Counted from the stretch's first letter, positions 9,265 to 18,903 are shown. The stretch is DNA of 64,000 bases from Lactiplantibacillus modestisalitolerans (GCF_005405425.1 NZ_BJEA01000013.1:50043-114042), one strand, 5' to 3'. The notes: generated from the sequence alone by a model not told the origin. Made by a program: numbers and translations.

Positions 9265-9636
9265 TTCTGTACTAATTGGTGTTGATATGCCGCCAGCAGC
9301 GGGTGTAACCGGTTGGCTGGAACACTGCGGGCATCGATTTGAGCTCACTCAGAAAACCACTGAGTAATCTCAAATACGAGCCTTATTCTAAGCCGGAAGC
9401 AACCCACTTCCGGCCAAGAATAATTTCGCAGTTGAGCCATGGTTACACCCGCTACTGGCTAGTCTTGCCTTAATATGAGACTTCGCGGCTGACTTTAGTG
9501 TCTCAATTGGTAAAGCTGATTTTGCGGGATGTTTATTAATTAAACTCAACCTTGCCCACTCACTCTGGCAAGCATAATGAATTTTTGGAAAGCTTAACTG
9601 GCATCTTTTTTGCGGATCAATACCATATATCATAGA
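9265..9636 (-). repeat. Family A structured repeat, copy A1
   Basis: An element of about 372 bp whose RNA-like strand is minus. Its core (9293-9458) is closed by an 18-bp helix, CCAGCAGCGGGTGTAACC with GGTTACACCCGCTACTGG. The single plus-strand C-A mismatch becomes G-U on the minus strand. Internal hairpins: ACTCAG/CTGAGT (9347-9365) and CCGGAAG/CTTCCGG extended by TTATTCT/AGAATAA. The ends are imperfect inverted repeats carrying TGGT(A/G)TTG. An 86-codon frame runs through it but is not conserved in the other copies. It lies between convergent genes. Confidence 0.85.
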
Positions 9637-9642
9637 TCCAAT

Positions 9643-9699
9643 AAACAAAGACCACGTTAGTATCGGTGAACTGCCGGTAACTAGCGTGGTCTTTGTTTA
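9643..9699. terminator. Bidirectional terminator
   Basis: 14-bp inverted repeat AAACAAAGACCACG / CGTGGTCTTTGTTT between family A copy A1 and the phosphoesterase gene, with a T-rich flank on both sides. Confidence 0.65.
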
Positions 9700-9819
9700 T
9701 GGATTCATATAGTTGGTACGGATGCTTCCTAATCAGGTTAGTCGATAAAAGTGGAAACGAAGTACCTAGCCGGCTGGTCTCGGGCTCCTACTGGTGGCAA
9801 TTCAAAGCCGATTTACAGC

Positions 9820-11367
9820 CTAATAGGACACCGTAAAGTTTGTGGGTTGGCTGGCCGTCACGACGGGGTGTTCCGCGAAGTAGTCGGCAATCAGGACCGT
9901 CATGTCAGTTGAGAGTTGACGCTCAATTTTATCGGTCTGATACATTGGGTAGTTCCCGCCACCGCCGGCCCGGTAATGGTTGAGCGTGACCGTTAATTGT
10001 TGGTCGGGTTGCACCGGTTGACCATGGTAGTCTAATTGAACGACCCGTTGACCAAACGGTTTGGTTAAATCAAACCGGTAGTCGATGCCACTATAAATAT
10101 CGTAAACGTAGTGCCGTAACTTGGGCTTCAAGAAAGCGGGGTTCACCTGAACCTGACCGTCCTTGAGGATGAAGTAGCTGGCGCAGCGTTCCAACGCCCC
10201 CCGCAAATCGGCACCACTCACCGTTTCAACCGCGAGCTTATTGGGGTAAACGTAACTGTTCATGACTTCGCGCATCGTGACGTGTGGTTTAAGACCGGGA
10301 ACGTCGTCGTTAAATAGGGCGGTTGCCGCAATGTCGGTCCCCGTCGCGGCCATTTCAACCTGGTTAATAAAGTTAAGGTACGGGTGGTTATGTAACCGCG
10401 CTTCCAGGTGGTCATGAACGAGCATGTTACCGTTGATTTGACCAAGCGGCGTGTCGAGCCAATCTTCCATGGCATGGTTGATGGGGGCAATTCGCTGCAT
10501 TAGTGCTGGGTCTGCGGGCGCGTTAGCGACGGTTAACAAGTCGGCGTGCCGGTCGGTGATTTGTCCCCGTTCGAACGTTAGCGTAATTAAGCCAACGTTG
10601 GTGCCCCGCATACCGGGCTGGGTTACCGGGACGCCCTTAATACTGGTGGCGAGTTGCCGGTGCTGATGGCCGGTGATTAGGGCGTCGATACCCGGAACTT
10701 CGGCTAGCATGGCGTAACCGCGGTTTTCGCCGTTTTGACGTTCAGTTGGGTGGCCCGTTAGTGGGTCGCATTCAATACCACCATGGTAGGCAACGACGAC
10801 GACGTCGGCGAGTTGCCGTAATTTAGGTACCCAGTGTTTCGCCGTATCCACAACGTCGGCAAAGTGGAGCCCGGCGATGTTGCGGGGTTGCTCCCAATGG
10901 GCAACGAACTGCGTGGTTAGCCCTAAAATAGCAACTTTGACCCCGGCGCGTTCAAGGATGGTATACGGCTTAGCAAACAGGGCGCGGTTTTGATCATCAT
11001 GAATATTAGCCGCCAACATTGGATAGTGGCGACTAGATTCGCACAGGTCGAGGTAGTCGAGCCCGTAATTGAATTCGTGGTTGCCAAATACGCCGGCCGC
11101 AACCTGGTTACAATTAGCCAGCTGTGAATAGAGGGGGGCGGTTGCGCGGTGTCTTTTTGCAATGAAATAGGTCAATGGTGAGCCCTGCACGTAATCACCG
11201 TTGTCGATGACAATCGGCCAAACGTTGTCATTATCGTGCTTAGTTTGCTGGCGAATCACACTGGCGACGCGAGCCAGGCCAAATGGCGCGACGTTGTCCC
11301 TCCGACTATAATCCGTTGGTGCTAAGTAGCCGTGCACGTCACTTGTTGAGATTAATTTAATTTTCAT
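9820..11367 (-). CDS. 5'-nucleotidase/2',3'-cyclic phosphodiesterase-family metallophosphoesterase
   Basis: A 515-aa protein with an N-terminal calcineurin-like metallophosphoesterase domain: DVHG at residues 10-13, then GDYVQGSP, GNHEFNYG, YHGG and GHQHRQ, which hold the two-metal ligands. A C-terminal 5'-nucleotidase domain follows (substrate loop region RAGGGGNYPM). No signal peptide or anchor is seen, unlike UshA, so a cytosolic nucleotide-salvage role is likely. Exact substrate unknown. It is divergent from the P-type ATPase gene. Confidence 0.87.
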   Translation of the reverse strand: MKIKLISTSDVHGYLAPTDYSRRDNVAPFGLARVASVIRQQTKHDNDNVWPIVIDNGDYVQGSPLTYFIAKRHRATAPLYSQLANCNQVAAGVFGNHEFNYGLDYLDLCESSRHYPMLAANIHDDQNRALFAKPYTILERAGVKVAILGLTTQFVAHWEQPRNIAGLHFADVVDTAKHWVPKLRQLADVVVVAYHGGIECDPLTGHPTERQNGENRGYAMLAEVPGIDALITGHQHRQLATSIKGVPVTQPGMRGTNVGLITLTFERGQITDRHADLLTVANAPADPALMQRIAPINHAMEDWLDTPLGQINGNMLVHDHLEARLHNHPYLNFINQVEMAATGTDIAATALFNDDVPGLKPHVTMREVMNSYVYPNKLAVETVSGADLRGALERCASYFILKDGQVQVNPAFLKPKLRHYVYDIYSGIDYRFDLTKPFGQRVVQLDYHGQPVQPDQQLTVTLNHYRAGGGGNYPMYQTDKIERQLSTDMTVLIADYFAEHPVVTASQPTNFTVSY

Positions 11368-11601
11368 TCCAGCTAGGCCTCCAGTATGTGTTTAAACTCT
11401 ATTATAACAATATTCCTGAATTTAAACTTACTCGTGAACATAAACTTATTAGTTTTTTCACTGTGAAACAATTTGAATTATTATAGCAGCTAGTCAGAAC
11501 TTCAAACCTTTTTCATATTTTGGTTAAAAAACGACCAAATGTTTACGTTATCATTAGTTAACGGATATAGTAACGATAATCGAATTACGGAGGAGAATGC
11601 T

Positions 11602-14220
11602 ATGCAGAAGTTTTCGAACGCCCCATTCCATCCAACCCCCGAGTCCGGTTTAACGACCGCGATGGTAACGGAACGCACAACTAAGTTCGGTGCAAACGAA
11701 CTGGTTGCGGCCCGTCCCGTGCCGTTGTGGCGCAAAATTTGGCAACATCTGAGTGACGTTTCGTCACTGGTGCTACTCTTTGCAGTCGGGTTGGCCACTT
11801 ACTTAGCCATCGCTCAAAACGGTGGTTGGACAAAAACAATTGTGATTGGAACGATTTTAATCATTAACGTGGTGATTGGGTTGTACCAAGAAGCGTCGGC
11901 GGAAAAGTCGCTGGCGGCACTGAAGTCAATGAGTTTACCGACCGCTAACGTTCGGCGCGACGGAACGGTTCAAACGGTTGCGGCGACGACCCTCGTACCG
12001 GGGGACGTCGTGCTTTTGAAGGCCGGGGATCAGGTTCCCGCCGACGCCGTCGTACTCACAAGTACCAACTTAGCGGTTGACGAAGCTGTGTTGACCGGTG
12101 AAAGTTTACCAGTTGAAAAACAAGCTTATGCTGGCGCAGCTGAACTGACCGCGGAGCAGCAAGTTTATTCGGGAACGGCGGTGACGGCCGGAACCGCGAC
12201 GATCCAAGTGCTCACGACCGGGATGGCCACGGAATTAGGTCAAATTGCTGGGTTGCTGAACAAAACGAAGCCACGCGCAACGCCATTGCAGGGACGCTTG
12301 AACCGGCTTTCTAGCTGGCTAACGGCCTTTGCGGTTCTCGGTGGAATGACTATCTTTGCCCTGAGTGTGTGGGTGCAGAACCAGGGGGTTGCGGATAGTT
12401 TAATGATCGGGGTTTCACTCGCCGTGGCGGCGGTTCCCGAAACATTACCAATTATTGTCACGATTAGTTTGTCGCACGGGGTGCGCCGAATGGCCGACCA
12501 AAACGCAATCATGCGGCGGGTCAGTGCCGTTGAAACTATCGGGAGCGTTGATGTGATTGCGTCGGATAAGACGGGAACGTTAACGCAGAATAAGATGACG
12601 ATTACGACCTACTGGACACCCCAAAAAGGGGTCGCTAAAGCGGACGCACCGCTGTCCCAAGCGGGGTGCGACTTAATGCGCTACCTAGGGTTAGCAACGA
12701 ATGCCGAGATCAACGAGGTCGATGGTGAAGAGCACCCGGTGGGTGACGCAACGGAACTCGCTGCCATTCGCTGGTTAGCTACTAACGGGCTGACCCGGGC
12801 GGAACTAGAAGCGGAAACACCCCGAATTGCGGAGGACCCGTTTGACTCCACGAAAAAGATGATGTCGACGGTTCATCGGCTGCAGGATGGCCGGCAGCTT
12901 GTAATCGTCAAGGGAGCTTGGGACCGGCTACCACTCCGGGCGGATGAGCCGCACCGGGCCGCTGCTCAGCGGGCCCACGACCAGTTTGGAAAACAGGCTT
13001 TACGGGTCCTAGCGGTCGGGTACAAAATTGTTGGTGCCGACGTTGCCAGTGATGACTGGGCGCGGTTAAGCACTGAGTTACATTTAGCCGGGTTAGTCGG
13101 GCTCATTGACCCGCCGCGGCCGGAAGTGTTTGCCGCTATTCAAGCAGCAAAACAAGCTGGGATTATGCCCGTTATGATTACCGGGGACCACCTGGTGACG
13201 GCAACGGCCATTGCTACTGAAATTGGTATTTTAGAAGACGGACTTACAGCCGTTAGCGGTGAAACGCTACGAGCGCTGTCCGATCAAGAGTTACAAGCCC
13301 AAATCGATAAGATTGCGGTTTACGCGCGGGTTTCCCCAACTGATAAGATTCGAATCGTCCAAGCATGGCAACAACTTGGCAAATCCGTTGCCATGACTGG
13401 TGACGGGGTCAACGACGCGCCGGCATTGAAGGCGGCCGACGTTGGAATTGCCATGGGGATCACCGGGACCGAAGTGTCGAAGGGCGCCGCCGATATGGTC
13501 CTAACGGATGATAACTTTGCGACCATCATGACGGCCGTTAAGGAAGGCCGGACGGTGTACCAAAACATCATTAAGGCGGTTGAGTTCTTAGTAGGGGTGA
13601 ACTTTGCCCAGATTTTCCTAATGGTGGGGGCGGTCCTCTTTGGTTGGGGCGCGCCGCTATTGGCAGAACAGTTACTGATAATTAACGTCTTAGCGGACGG
13701 GATTCCGGGCTTCTTTATTAGTCAGGAACCGGGTGAGCCGCAAGCGATGCAACAGCCACCCGTGGCGAACGACGAGAGTATCTTAGCCCGGGGGTTACGC
13801 CAACGACTAGCCGTTCGGGCCGCGACCTTTACGGCCCTCACGCTGGGAATTTACGCGTTGGGTCGCTTCGGCTTAACGAATAATCAGGCGGGCGTTGGAA
13901 TGACGATGGTCTTCCTAGTGTTGGCACTCGGGTCAATGATCGACATTTACGCGATCAAGGACCGGCGGAGCCTTAGCTGGCAGTCAATCAAGCGGAACCC
14001 GATGTTAAACCGCGGGCTGATTGCTGGGGTGTTGGTCGTTTTGGCGATTGCAACGGTTCCATTTTTACGGACGTTCTTTAGCCTGACGACGCTCCCAGTT
14101 CTGAACTGGTTAATTGTGCTTGGCGCAGTTCTCGTCCCAACACTGGTCCTCGAAGCCAATAAACGTTGGCAGCAACGCCGTGCAACCGCCCCGGCACTGG
14201 AAGTGACGGAAGGCGATTGA
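11602..14220 (+). CDS. P2-type cation-transporting ATPase (Ca2+/Mn2+-like)
   Basis: An 872-aa P-type ATPase. An upstream ATG at 11539 is open, but GGAGGAG lies 8 nt before the ATG at 11602. Motifs: TGES (about residue 165), the phosphorylation site DKTGTLTQNK (about 322), and [12 protein letters not shown] (about 600). The membrane site in M4 reads VPETLP rather than PEGLP; M6 keeps the N-x-x-x-D pair (NVLADG). In M5 the Glu of SERCA-type site I is Gln (NFAQ). This fits a single-site PMR1/PMCA-like pump for Ca2+ or Mn2+, but ion identity is inferred. Confidence 0.87.
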   Translation: MQKFSNAPFHPTPESGLTTAMVTERTTKFGANELVAARPVPLWRKIWQHLSDVSSLVLLFAVGLATYLAIAQNGGWTKTIVIGTILIINVVIGLYQEASAEKSLAALKSMSLPTANVRRDGTVQTVAATTLVPGDVVLLKAGDQVPADAVVLTSTNLAVDEAVLTGESLPVEKQAYAGAAELTAEQQVYSGTAVTAGTATIQVLTTGMATELGQIAGLLNKTKPRATPLQGRLNRLSSWLTAFAVLGGMTIFALSVWVQNQGVADSLMIGVSLAVAAVPETLPIIVTISLSHGVRRMADQNAIMRRVSAVETIGSVDVIASDKTGTLTQNKMTITTYWTPQKGVAKADAPLSQAGCDLMRYLGLATNAEINEVDGEEHPVGDATELAAIRWLATNGLTRAELEAETPRIAEDPFDSTKKMMSTVHRLQDGRQLVIVKGAWDRLPLRADEPHRAAAQRAHDQFGKQALRVLAVGYKIVGADVASDDWARLSTELHLAGLVGLIDPPRPEVFAAIQAAKQAGIMPVMITGDHLVTATAIATEIGILEDGLTAVSGETLRALSDQELQAQIDKIAVYARVSPTDKIRIVQAWQQLGKSVAMTGDGVNDAPALKAADVGIAMGITGTEVSKGAADMVLTDDNFATIMTAVKEGRTVYQNIIKAVEFLVGVNFAQIFLMVGAVLFGWGAPLLAEQLLIINVLADGIPGFFISQEPGEPQAMQQPPVANDESILARGLRQRLAVRAATFTALTLGIYALGRFGLTNNQAGVGMTMVFLVLALGSMIDIYAIKDRRSLSWQSIKRNPMLNRGLIAGVLVVLAIATVPFLRTFFSLTTLPVLNWLIVLGAVLVPTLVLEANKRWQQRRATAPALEVTEGD

Positions 14221-14260
14221 AGTTGGTGCAAAATGGGATGTAAACAATAAAAATTAAGCC

Positions 14261-14627
14261 TCGGTACCAATTGGGGTTGAGATTACCGCCAGCAACGGGT
14301 GTAACCGGTTGGCTGGAACACTGCGGGCATCGATTTGAGCTCACTCAGAAACCCACTGAGCAATCTCAAATTCGAGCCTTATTCTAAGCCGAAAGCAACC
14401 CACTTTCGACTAAGAATAATTTCGCAGTTGAGCCATGGTTACACCCGCTGCTGGCTAGATTGGTTTTTATACTGAGTTTCACGGGTTGCTTGGTTAAGTC
14501 TCAATTGATGATCTGGCAGAACGGTTACCAAATTTAGCGTAATCTTGCTTGTTTCGGTAGTCACGGCGAACTGCTTGAAAACTCAATTGGCAGTCTTTTT
14601 AGCAGACCAACACCATATATCATAGAG
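14261..14627 (-). repeat. Family A structured repeat, copy A2
   Basis: A full-length copy, RNA-like strand minus. The closing helix is at 14289-14306 with 14437-14454; its single plus-strand A-C mismatch is again a G-U pair on minus, at a different position from A1. The second hairpin has CGAAAG/CTTTCG where A1 has CGGAAG/CTTCCG, a compensated change. The termini TACCAATTGG and CCATATATCATAGAG match A1. It lies in the convergent gap between the P-type ATPase and the deoxyribosyltransferase. Confidence 0.85.
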
Positions 14628-14649
14628 CTAAAATTTAATGAATTAATGC

Positions 14650-14695
14650 AATAACGCGTCGTTCTCAGTATAAAGAGAGCGACGCGTTATTTTTA
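14650..14695. terminator. Bidirectional terminator
   Basis: 12-bp inverted repeat AATAACGCGTCG / CGACGCGTTATT (14650-14661 and 14680-14691), extended inward by GTTCTC/GAGAGC and flanked by T-runs. It serves the minus-strand deoxyribosyltransferase. Confidence 0.75.
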
Positions 14696-14726
14696 GTGTT
14701 TGTAATTAGTGCTGATGTTCTCTTCG

Positions 14727-15200
14727 TTAAAACACGGGCCGCTTGGCTGGCTTAGAGCGAAGGTTATCGCAGTCGTAGGTTGCGAGTTCTTCAAGGCCGC
14801 TTTTGCTAGCGTCGAAGTAGGCGGTCAACCCTTGGGCGATCATTAAGTTCAAGTCTTTGTTCGCATCGAACTGAACGATTAGGACCGGCGTTTTTTCTGC
14901 GACCGCCGCGCCAACTTCGAACATTGTCCCGGAATCGGGTTCGTTAGTTGCGCTCGTCATATCATAGTCGAGGATGGCAACGAGGACGTCGGCCCGGTGC
15001 ACTTGGCGCATGTCAGAGGCGTAAACGTATTGTTGCCAAGCCCGACTACCGAAAGGTTCTTCCTCGAATTGGTGTTCTTCGGGAATGAAGATTCCGTCAG
15101 AATTGATAGTTGGGTTGGCCATTAAAGCGGCCTTCACTTGTTGAATGCGTTCTTTTTGGGCGTCGTCGAAAAAGGGCGCCGCTAAGTAAACGTTGTTCAT
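14727..15200 (-). CDS. Nucleoside 2-deoxyribosyltransferase
   Basis: A 157-aa enzyme of lactobacillar nucleoside salvage that exchanges bases between 2'-deoxyribosides. It matches the Nuc_deoxyrib_tr fold: VYLAAPFFDD at the N-terminus, DVLVAILDYD in the middle, and the catalytic region SGTMFEVGAAVAEKTPVLIV with the nucleophilic Glu. It ends in the typical short RPVF tail. The frame is open to 15275, but GAAAGGACA lies at the right distance before the ATG at 15200. Monocistronic, with a terminator downstream. Confidence 0.87.
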   Translation of the reverse strand: MNNVYLAAPFFDDAQKERIQQVKAALMANPTINSDGIFIPEEHQFEEEPFGSRAWQQYVYASDMRQVHRADVLVAILDYDMTSATNEPDSGTMFEVGAAVAEKTPVLIVQFDANKDLNLMIAQGLTAYFDASKSGLEELATYDCDNLRSKPAKRPVF

Positions 15201-15473
15201 GAGAGTTGTCCTTTCTGAACTGCAAAATTTATAATCAATGGTTATATTGTAGCCGAAAATGGGGGTGCGTTTCAACTTTTTCTGAACACTAAGAGGCTAA
15301 AATGGCAAAAACGTTCATGTTCTTCAAATGAACCACCGACTTGACAGGCAGGCGGTTTGTTCGTTTTAATATTAAATAGATTATAAATCTACATAATATA
15401 ATGTATACACGAGTAAAGCTTGAATTTAATTCTAGTTTACGGTAAATTAAAACGTGCTCAAGGAGGAATTAGG

Positions 15474-15923
15474 ATGACGACCCCATTAACCAACTACGAT
15501 TTACCCGCCTGGGAGACGCTCCCGGCAATGCCAATTTATATGGACCAACTATTAGCGCTGGTGAACCAGCAACTAACCGCGTTGGCCCTTCCGTTGGTGA
15601 CGAAAACGATGGTCAATAGCTACGTCAAACAACACTTTTTCAGTCGGCCCACCGGACGGCGCTACACCCGTAATCACGTGGTGGCGGTGTTGATTGTGTC
15701 GCTCTTAAAAACGGATTTCAAATTGGAAACGATTAGTCGGGCGATTTTGGCAATTCGGGAATCACGTGAAATTGAGGTGCGCTACCAGCAGTTTCGACTA
15801 GCGCTAGCGGCGACCTTGGCGCAACGAGCCGTTCCACGAGCAACGGACCAGTTAGGGCAAGCGATTCAGTTCGCGGCGCAAACCGTGGGGGCCCACCTAT
15901 TGACGACGCGGGCGTTAAGTTAG
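15474..15923 (+). CDS. DUF1836-domain protein
   Basis: A 149-aa soluble protein. It matches DUF1836 in the run KTMVNSYVKQHFFSRPTGRR, then YTRNHVVAVLIVSLLKTDF, a MerR-like helical DNA-binding-type arrangement; function unproven. Start chosen at 15474 (AAGGAGGAATTAGG before it) rather than 15420. A promoter with TTGACA at 15341-15346 and an AT-rich -10 near 15365 lies upstream. The alpha/beta hydrolase starts 20 nt downstream, probably in the same transcript. Confidence 0.8.
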   Translation: MTTPLTNYDLPAWETLPAMPIYMDQLLALVNQQLTALALPLVTKTMVNSYVKQHFFSRPTGRRYTRNHVVAVLIVSLLKTDFKLETISRAILAIRESREIEVRYQQFRLALAATLAQRAVPRATDQLGQAIQFAAQTVGAHLLTTRALS

Positions 15924-15943
15924 AGAGAATAAGAGGGAATTGA

Positions 15944-16882
15944 ATGAAGAGACGTAAAAAATGGCTGCTTGCACTTGCGGCGTTGTTAACCGTCGTGGTG
16001 CTGGGCGTGGTTGGAGGCAGTTTTTACCTGTACCACTTCGCCTTTGAGCCGACCCCAAAAGTTTTGAACCATAGTTCGAGCAAGAACAAGTCAAATTTGA
16101 AAAAGAACCAGGCGTGGTTAAAACGCACCCCTAAAGAAACCTGGCACGAGACGTCGGCGACCGATGATTTAAAATTGGTGGCGGTGTACGTGCCGGCGGC
16201 TAAGCAGACGAAGCGCACGATCGTTGTGGCGCACGGCTACATGGGCAACAAGGAGGAAATGGCGAGCTATATTCGGATGTGGCATCGTCAGGGCTATAAC
16301 GTACTTGCGCCGGATGATCGCGGTAATGGTCAAAGTGAGGGCGATTATTACGGCTTTGGCTGGCCAGACCGGTTGGATTACGTGAAGTGGACGCGGCAGG
16401 TTGTTCGGCGCAACGGGCAGGCAAGCCAAATTGGTTTGTTTGGCGTTTCGATGGGCGGTGCGACCGTGATGATGATGAGTGGGGAGCAGTTACCAACGCA
16501 GGTCAAGGCAATTATTGAGGATTGCGGTTATACGGGAGTTGGTGACGAGTTAGGTTACGAGTTAAACCAGTTGTACCACTTGCCGAAGTTCCCGTTGTTG
16601 TATACGGCGAGCTGGGTGGCGAAGTCGAAGGCTCATTTTGATTTTATGCGGGCGAGTTCGGTTGCGCAGTTGAAGCGGAACCGGTTGCCGATTTTCTTTA
16701 TTCATGGGGATAAGGACACGTTTGTGCCGACGAAGATGGTTTACGAAAATTACCGGGCGACGAGTGTGAAGGATAAGCAGTTGTGGGTCGTAAAGGGTGC
16801 GGGGCACGCGGAGTCGTATACGATGCACCCAAGGGAGTATGCACGGCGAGTTGGGGCGTTTATGGGGAGGTATGTGAATTAG
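15944..16882 (+). CDS. Membrane-anchored alpha/beta hydrolase
   Basis: A 312-aa protein. Residues 8-30 form an N-terminal signal anchor, so the hydrolase domain faces outward. The fold shows VVAHGYMGNKEEM (oxyanion region), the nucleophile elbow GVSMGGA (Ser about 168), an acid region IHGDKDTFVP and a final His in AGHAES. Related proteins are annotated as esterases or cell-wall-linked hydrolases; substrate unknown. The last about 320 nt are unusually G-rich on the coding strand (113 G, 55 C by hand count, against 93/70 in the first 317 nt). The TAG stop abuts a family B element. Confidence 0.85.
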   Translation: MKRRKKWLLALAALLTVVVLGVVGGSFYLYHFAFEPTPKVLNHSSSKNKSNLKKNQAWLKRTPKETWHETSATDDLKLVAVYVPAAKQTKRTIVVAHGYMGNKEEMASYIRMWHRQGYNVLAPDDRGNGQSEGDYYGFGWPDRLDYVKWTRQVVRRNGQASQIGLFGVSMGGATVMMMSGEQLPTQVKAIIEDCGYTGVGDELGYELNQLYHLPKFPLLYTASWVAKSKAHFDFMRASSVAQLKRNRLPIFFIHGDKDTFVPTKMVYENYRATSVKDKQLWVVKGAGHAESYTMHPREYARRVGAFMGRYVN

Positions 16883-17105
16883 AGTGTGAGGGCCAGCGGG
16901 TTGGTCTGAGGATTAGCCTAACAAAGTGCTGTATGCGGTTTGTGCATATGGCACTTTGTGTAGCTAACCGCAGGACCAAGCTGGCCCGAACACGTTTAGA
17001 CTATAAGGCAGAAAAGCGCACTAACTAGTTATTGCGGTCTTTGCAATGGCTAGTTAGCGTAGCAAGCGCAGGTGTCAGCTCGGCCGAACACGTTTCGGCT
17101 ATAAG
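16881..17105 (+). repeat. Family B 3'-UTR structured element, copy B1 (one and a half units)
   Basis: Begins AGAGTGTGAG at the hydrolase stop codon. Nested helices of unit 1: GGGCCAGC/GCTGGCCC, TTGGTC/GACCAA and an apical CAAAGTGC/GCACTTTG hairpin, then the 3' signature GAACACGTTTAGACTATA. A second unit lacking the 5' arm follows (17007-17105), with apical CTAACTAG/CTAGTTAG and the 3' end ACACGTTTCGGCTATA. Both are followed by GGCAGAAAAGCGC. Confidence 0.8.
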
Positions 17106-17110
17106 GCAGA

Positions 17111-17149
17111 AAAGCGCCTGGCTACCGTGAATGGTGGCCAGGCGCTTTT
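17111..17149. terminator. Bidirectional terminator
   Basis: 12-bp inverted repeat AAAGCGCCTGGC / GCCAGGCGCTTT followed by a short T-run. It separates the convergent hydrolase/B1 transcript and the MFS gene. Confidence 0.75.
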
Positions 17150-17150
17150 G

Positions 17151-18368
17151 CTATCCTTTCGTAGCAAACGGATGCCGCATGCTCGGGATAAAAATCAACA
17201 CAACAATAAAGTTGACGAGTAGTGAGAGTGCGGTGAATATAAAGACGCCGTTATAGTCAAACCAGTTAGAAACGAGTCCACCAAGTAAGGCCCCTAACAT
17301 ACTGCCCATTGTTTGAAAGGATTGGTTCCAACTGAAAATCGTCCCGGTTAAGTGCTGGGGCGTGTTTTTGGAAAGGAGCGTCTGGACGGTTGGAAACAGG
17401 GCACCGTCAGAAATCCCAATCATGAAGCGGAGGAGACCAAGGGTCCAAATGCTGGAAACAAGTCCCTGGGGAAAGTACATGAAGATGGCGAACACGAAGC
17501 CGAAAACGAGAATCCGGTCAGTCCCGTGCTTGTCCCCGAGTTGCCCGAGTTTGGGGGCGGCTAGTAACGTAGAAATTCCGGGTAAAGCCGCAATGATGCC
17601 GGCAACGACCGTAATCGGACCGACGTTGTGCATCAATTCCTTAACGTACAAACTAATAATGGGTGTAATGGAATTATTACCCATTTGAATGATCATTGTT
17701 GAGACGAGCAGCGTGATAATCAGCGTTGGATTCTTAAATTGGTTAACGAGTTCGCGCGTTTTCGGTTGCTTGCGGCTAAGGTCCGGATGGTAGTGTTCGT
17801 GAACTAGCGTTAAACTGAGGACGAAAACGATCAATAGGAGCACTCCGGTAATCACGAAGGTTAATCGAATTGAGAAAAGCTGCGCTAAGACGCCCCCTAA
17901 AATCGGACCGATTAAATTGCCTGAAACGTAGCCGGTCGTTAAAATGCCGATCGCGGTTCCGCTATTTTCCTTCGGGGTTTCGGTGGCGATTAAGGCGCTG
18001 GCATTGGGAATATAACCGGCGCACAGGCCCTGAAGAAAGCGGAGCAGGATCAGCGTCCAAATGTTATGAACAAAGCCCATGAGGCCGATCACAAGTGCCA
18101 TGCCAAGTGAAGAGCGCAGGAGCATCAACTTACGGCCGTGGCGGTCGGCGAGTTTGCCCCAAATCGGTGAAACGAGCGCGACCACTAAAAAGGTAACGGC
18201 GTAAGTGACCCCGCTGTAAATGGTGAGTTGGCCCTTGGTAAAGTCGCCGAGTTGACCAACGTATAACGATAAAAACGGCATGACTTCGGAGAAGCCCATG
18301 CCGGCGATGAAGGTGCCTAGCCAGAGGACGGCTAAGTTACGGCGCCATCCCGATAACGTTCGTTTCAA
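17151..18368 (-). CDS. MFS multidrug efflux transporter (DHA1 type)
   Basis: A 405-aa, 12-helix major facilitator. The loop 2-3 motif GKLADRHGRKLMLLRS is present, as is motif C in TM5 (GYVSGNLIGPILGG), typical of drug/H+ antiporters of the PmrA/NorA kind. The frame is open to 18431, but TTG at 18368 has GGAAGTG 8 nt before it and begins at the family's KRTLSGWRRN terminus, so I use it. Substrate unknown. Confidence 0.83.
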   Translation of the reverse strand: MKRTLSGWRRNLAVLWLGTFIAGMGFSEVMPFLSLYVGQLGDFTKGQLTIYSGVTYAVTFLVVALVSPIWGKLADRHGRKLMLLRSSLGMALVIGLMGFVHNIWTLILLRFLQGLCAGYIPNASALIATETPKENSGTAIGILTTGYVSGNLIGPILGGVLAQLFSIRLTFVITGVLLLIVFVLSLTLVHEHYHPDLSRKQPKTRELVNQFKNPTLIITLLVSTMIIQMGNNSITPIISLYVKELMHNVGPITVVAGIIAALPGISTLLAAPKLGQLGDKHGTDRILVFGFVFAIFMYFPQGLVSSIWTLGLLRFMIGISDGALFPTVQTLLSKNTPQHLTGTIFSWNQSFQTMGSMLGALLGGLVSNWFDYNGVFIFTALSLLVNFIVVLIFIPSMRHPFATKG

Positions 18369-18547
18369 AAATGTCACTTCCAAAAATAATATTAATAAAT
18401 TAATATTACGGCGAAAAGCCAGCCGATGCAATTAACGAACCCGTAAAAATAGTGATAAATTAGGGTTGGCACCGCTAACAATAGTTGCACTTTTCACCGA
18501 GCTCCCTCACAATGAAAGTAACCGATTAGATGAGCGGAGGGCTTGGC

Positions 18548-18841
18548 ATGAATCCTGAAGAAGTATTGAATCGCTACCTCACAAAGTATCAAATTAAACT
18601 CCAGCACCCGGAACACGGGCTGGTGATGCTGACGTCGCGGGTCTGGCCGCAACATCCGGACCTGCAGCGTTCGGTACGGCAAATGTTGGTGGACCAGCCG
18701 GGGGTGACGGCGGTGACCGTTAATAGTCCCGAACAACTGGTAGTACGGTACGATTCCACCCAGTTGCGCAAACTCAGTATGTTGACCGTCCTCGCGAATG
18801 AGCGGCGGTTAAGCCGCCAGTACCACCGGGCCGGGTATTAA
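18548..18841 (+). CDS. Hypothetical 97-aa protein
   Basis: Start at 18548 is set by GGAGGG six nt upstream. The middle reads QPGVTAVTVNSPEQLVVRYD, a beta-alpha-beta spacing like the HMA_2 ferredoxin-like fold, but metal-binding cysteines are absent. No signal or membrane segment is seen. It is convergent with the DUF1398 gene, with a shared terminator at 18854-18895. Function unknown. Confidence 0.6.
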   Translation: MNPEEVLNRYLTKYQIKLQHPEHGLVMLTSRVWPQHPDLQRSVRQMLVDQPGVTAVTVNSPEQLVVRYDSTQLRKLSMLTVLANERRLSRQYHRAGY

Positions 18842-18853
18842 AAAATTAATTAA

Positions 18854-18895
18854 AAACGCTCCCCTGATTGTCCAGTGACAGTTAGGGGAGCGTTT
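18854..18895. terminator. Bidirectional terminator
   Basis: Stem AAACGCTCCCCT / AGGGGAGCGTTT between convergent genes 18548-18841 and 18904-19290, with A/T tracts on both flanks. Confidence 0.75.
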
Positions 18896-18903
18896 AACGT
18901 TTC

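Noticed and set aside
9388..9648. 86-aa minus frame through family A copy A1
   Set aside because: Other copies have stops and frameshifts at the same positions while their helices are maintained, so the conservation is that of RNA structure, not protein.
14078..14344. Frames with a MSSNRCPQCSS..PVTP zinc-knuckle look in A2 (and at 58229-58426 in A5)
   Set aside because: The apparent cysteine motif arises from the conserved CGCAGT and closing-helix bases of family A; copy A3 breaks it with the replaced hairpin.
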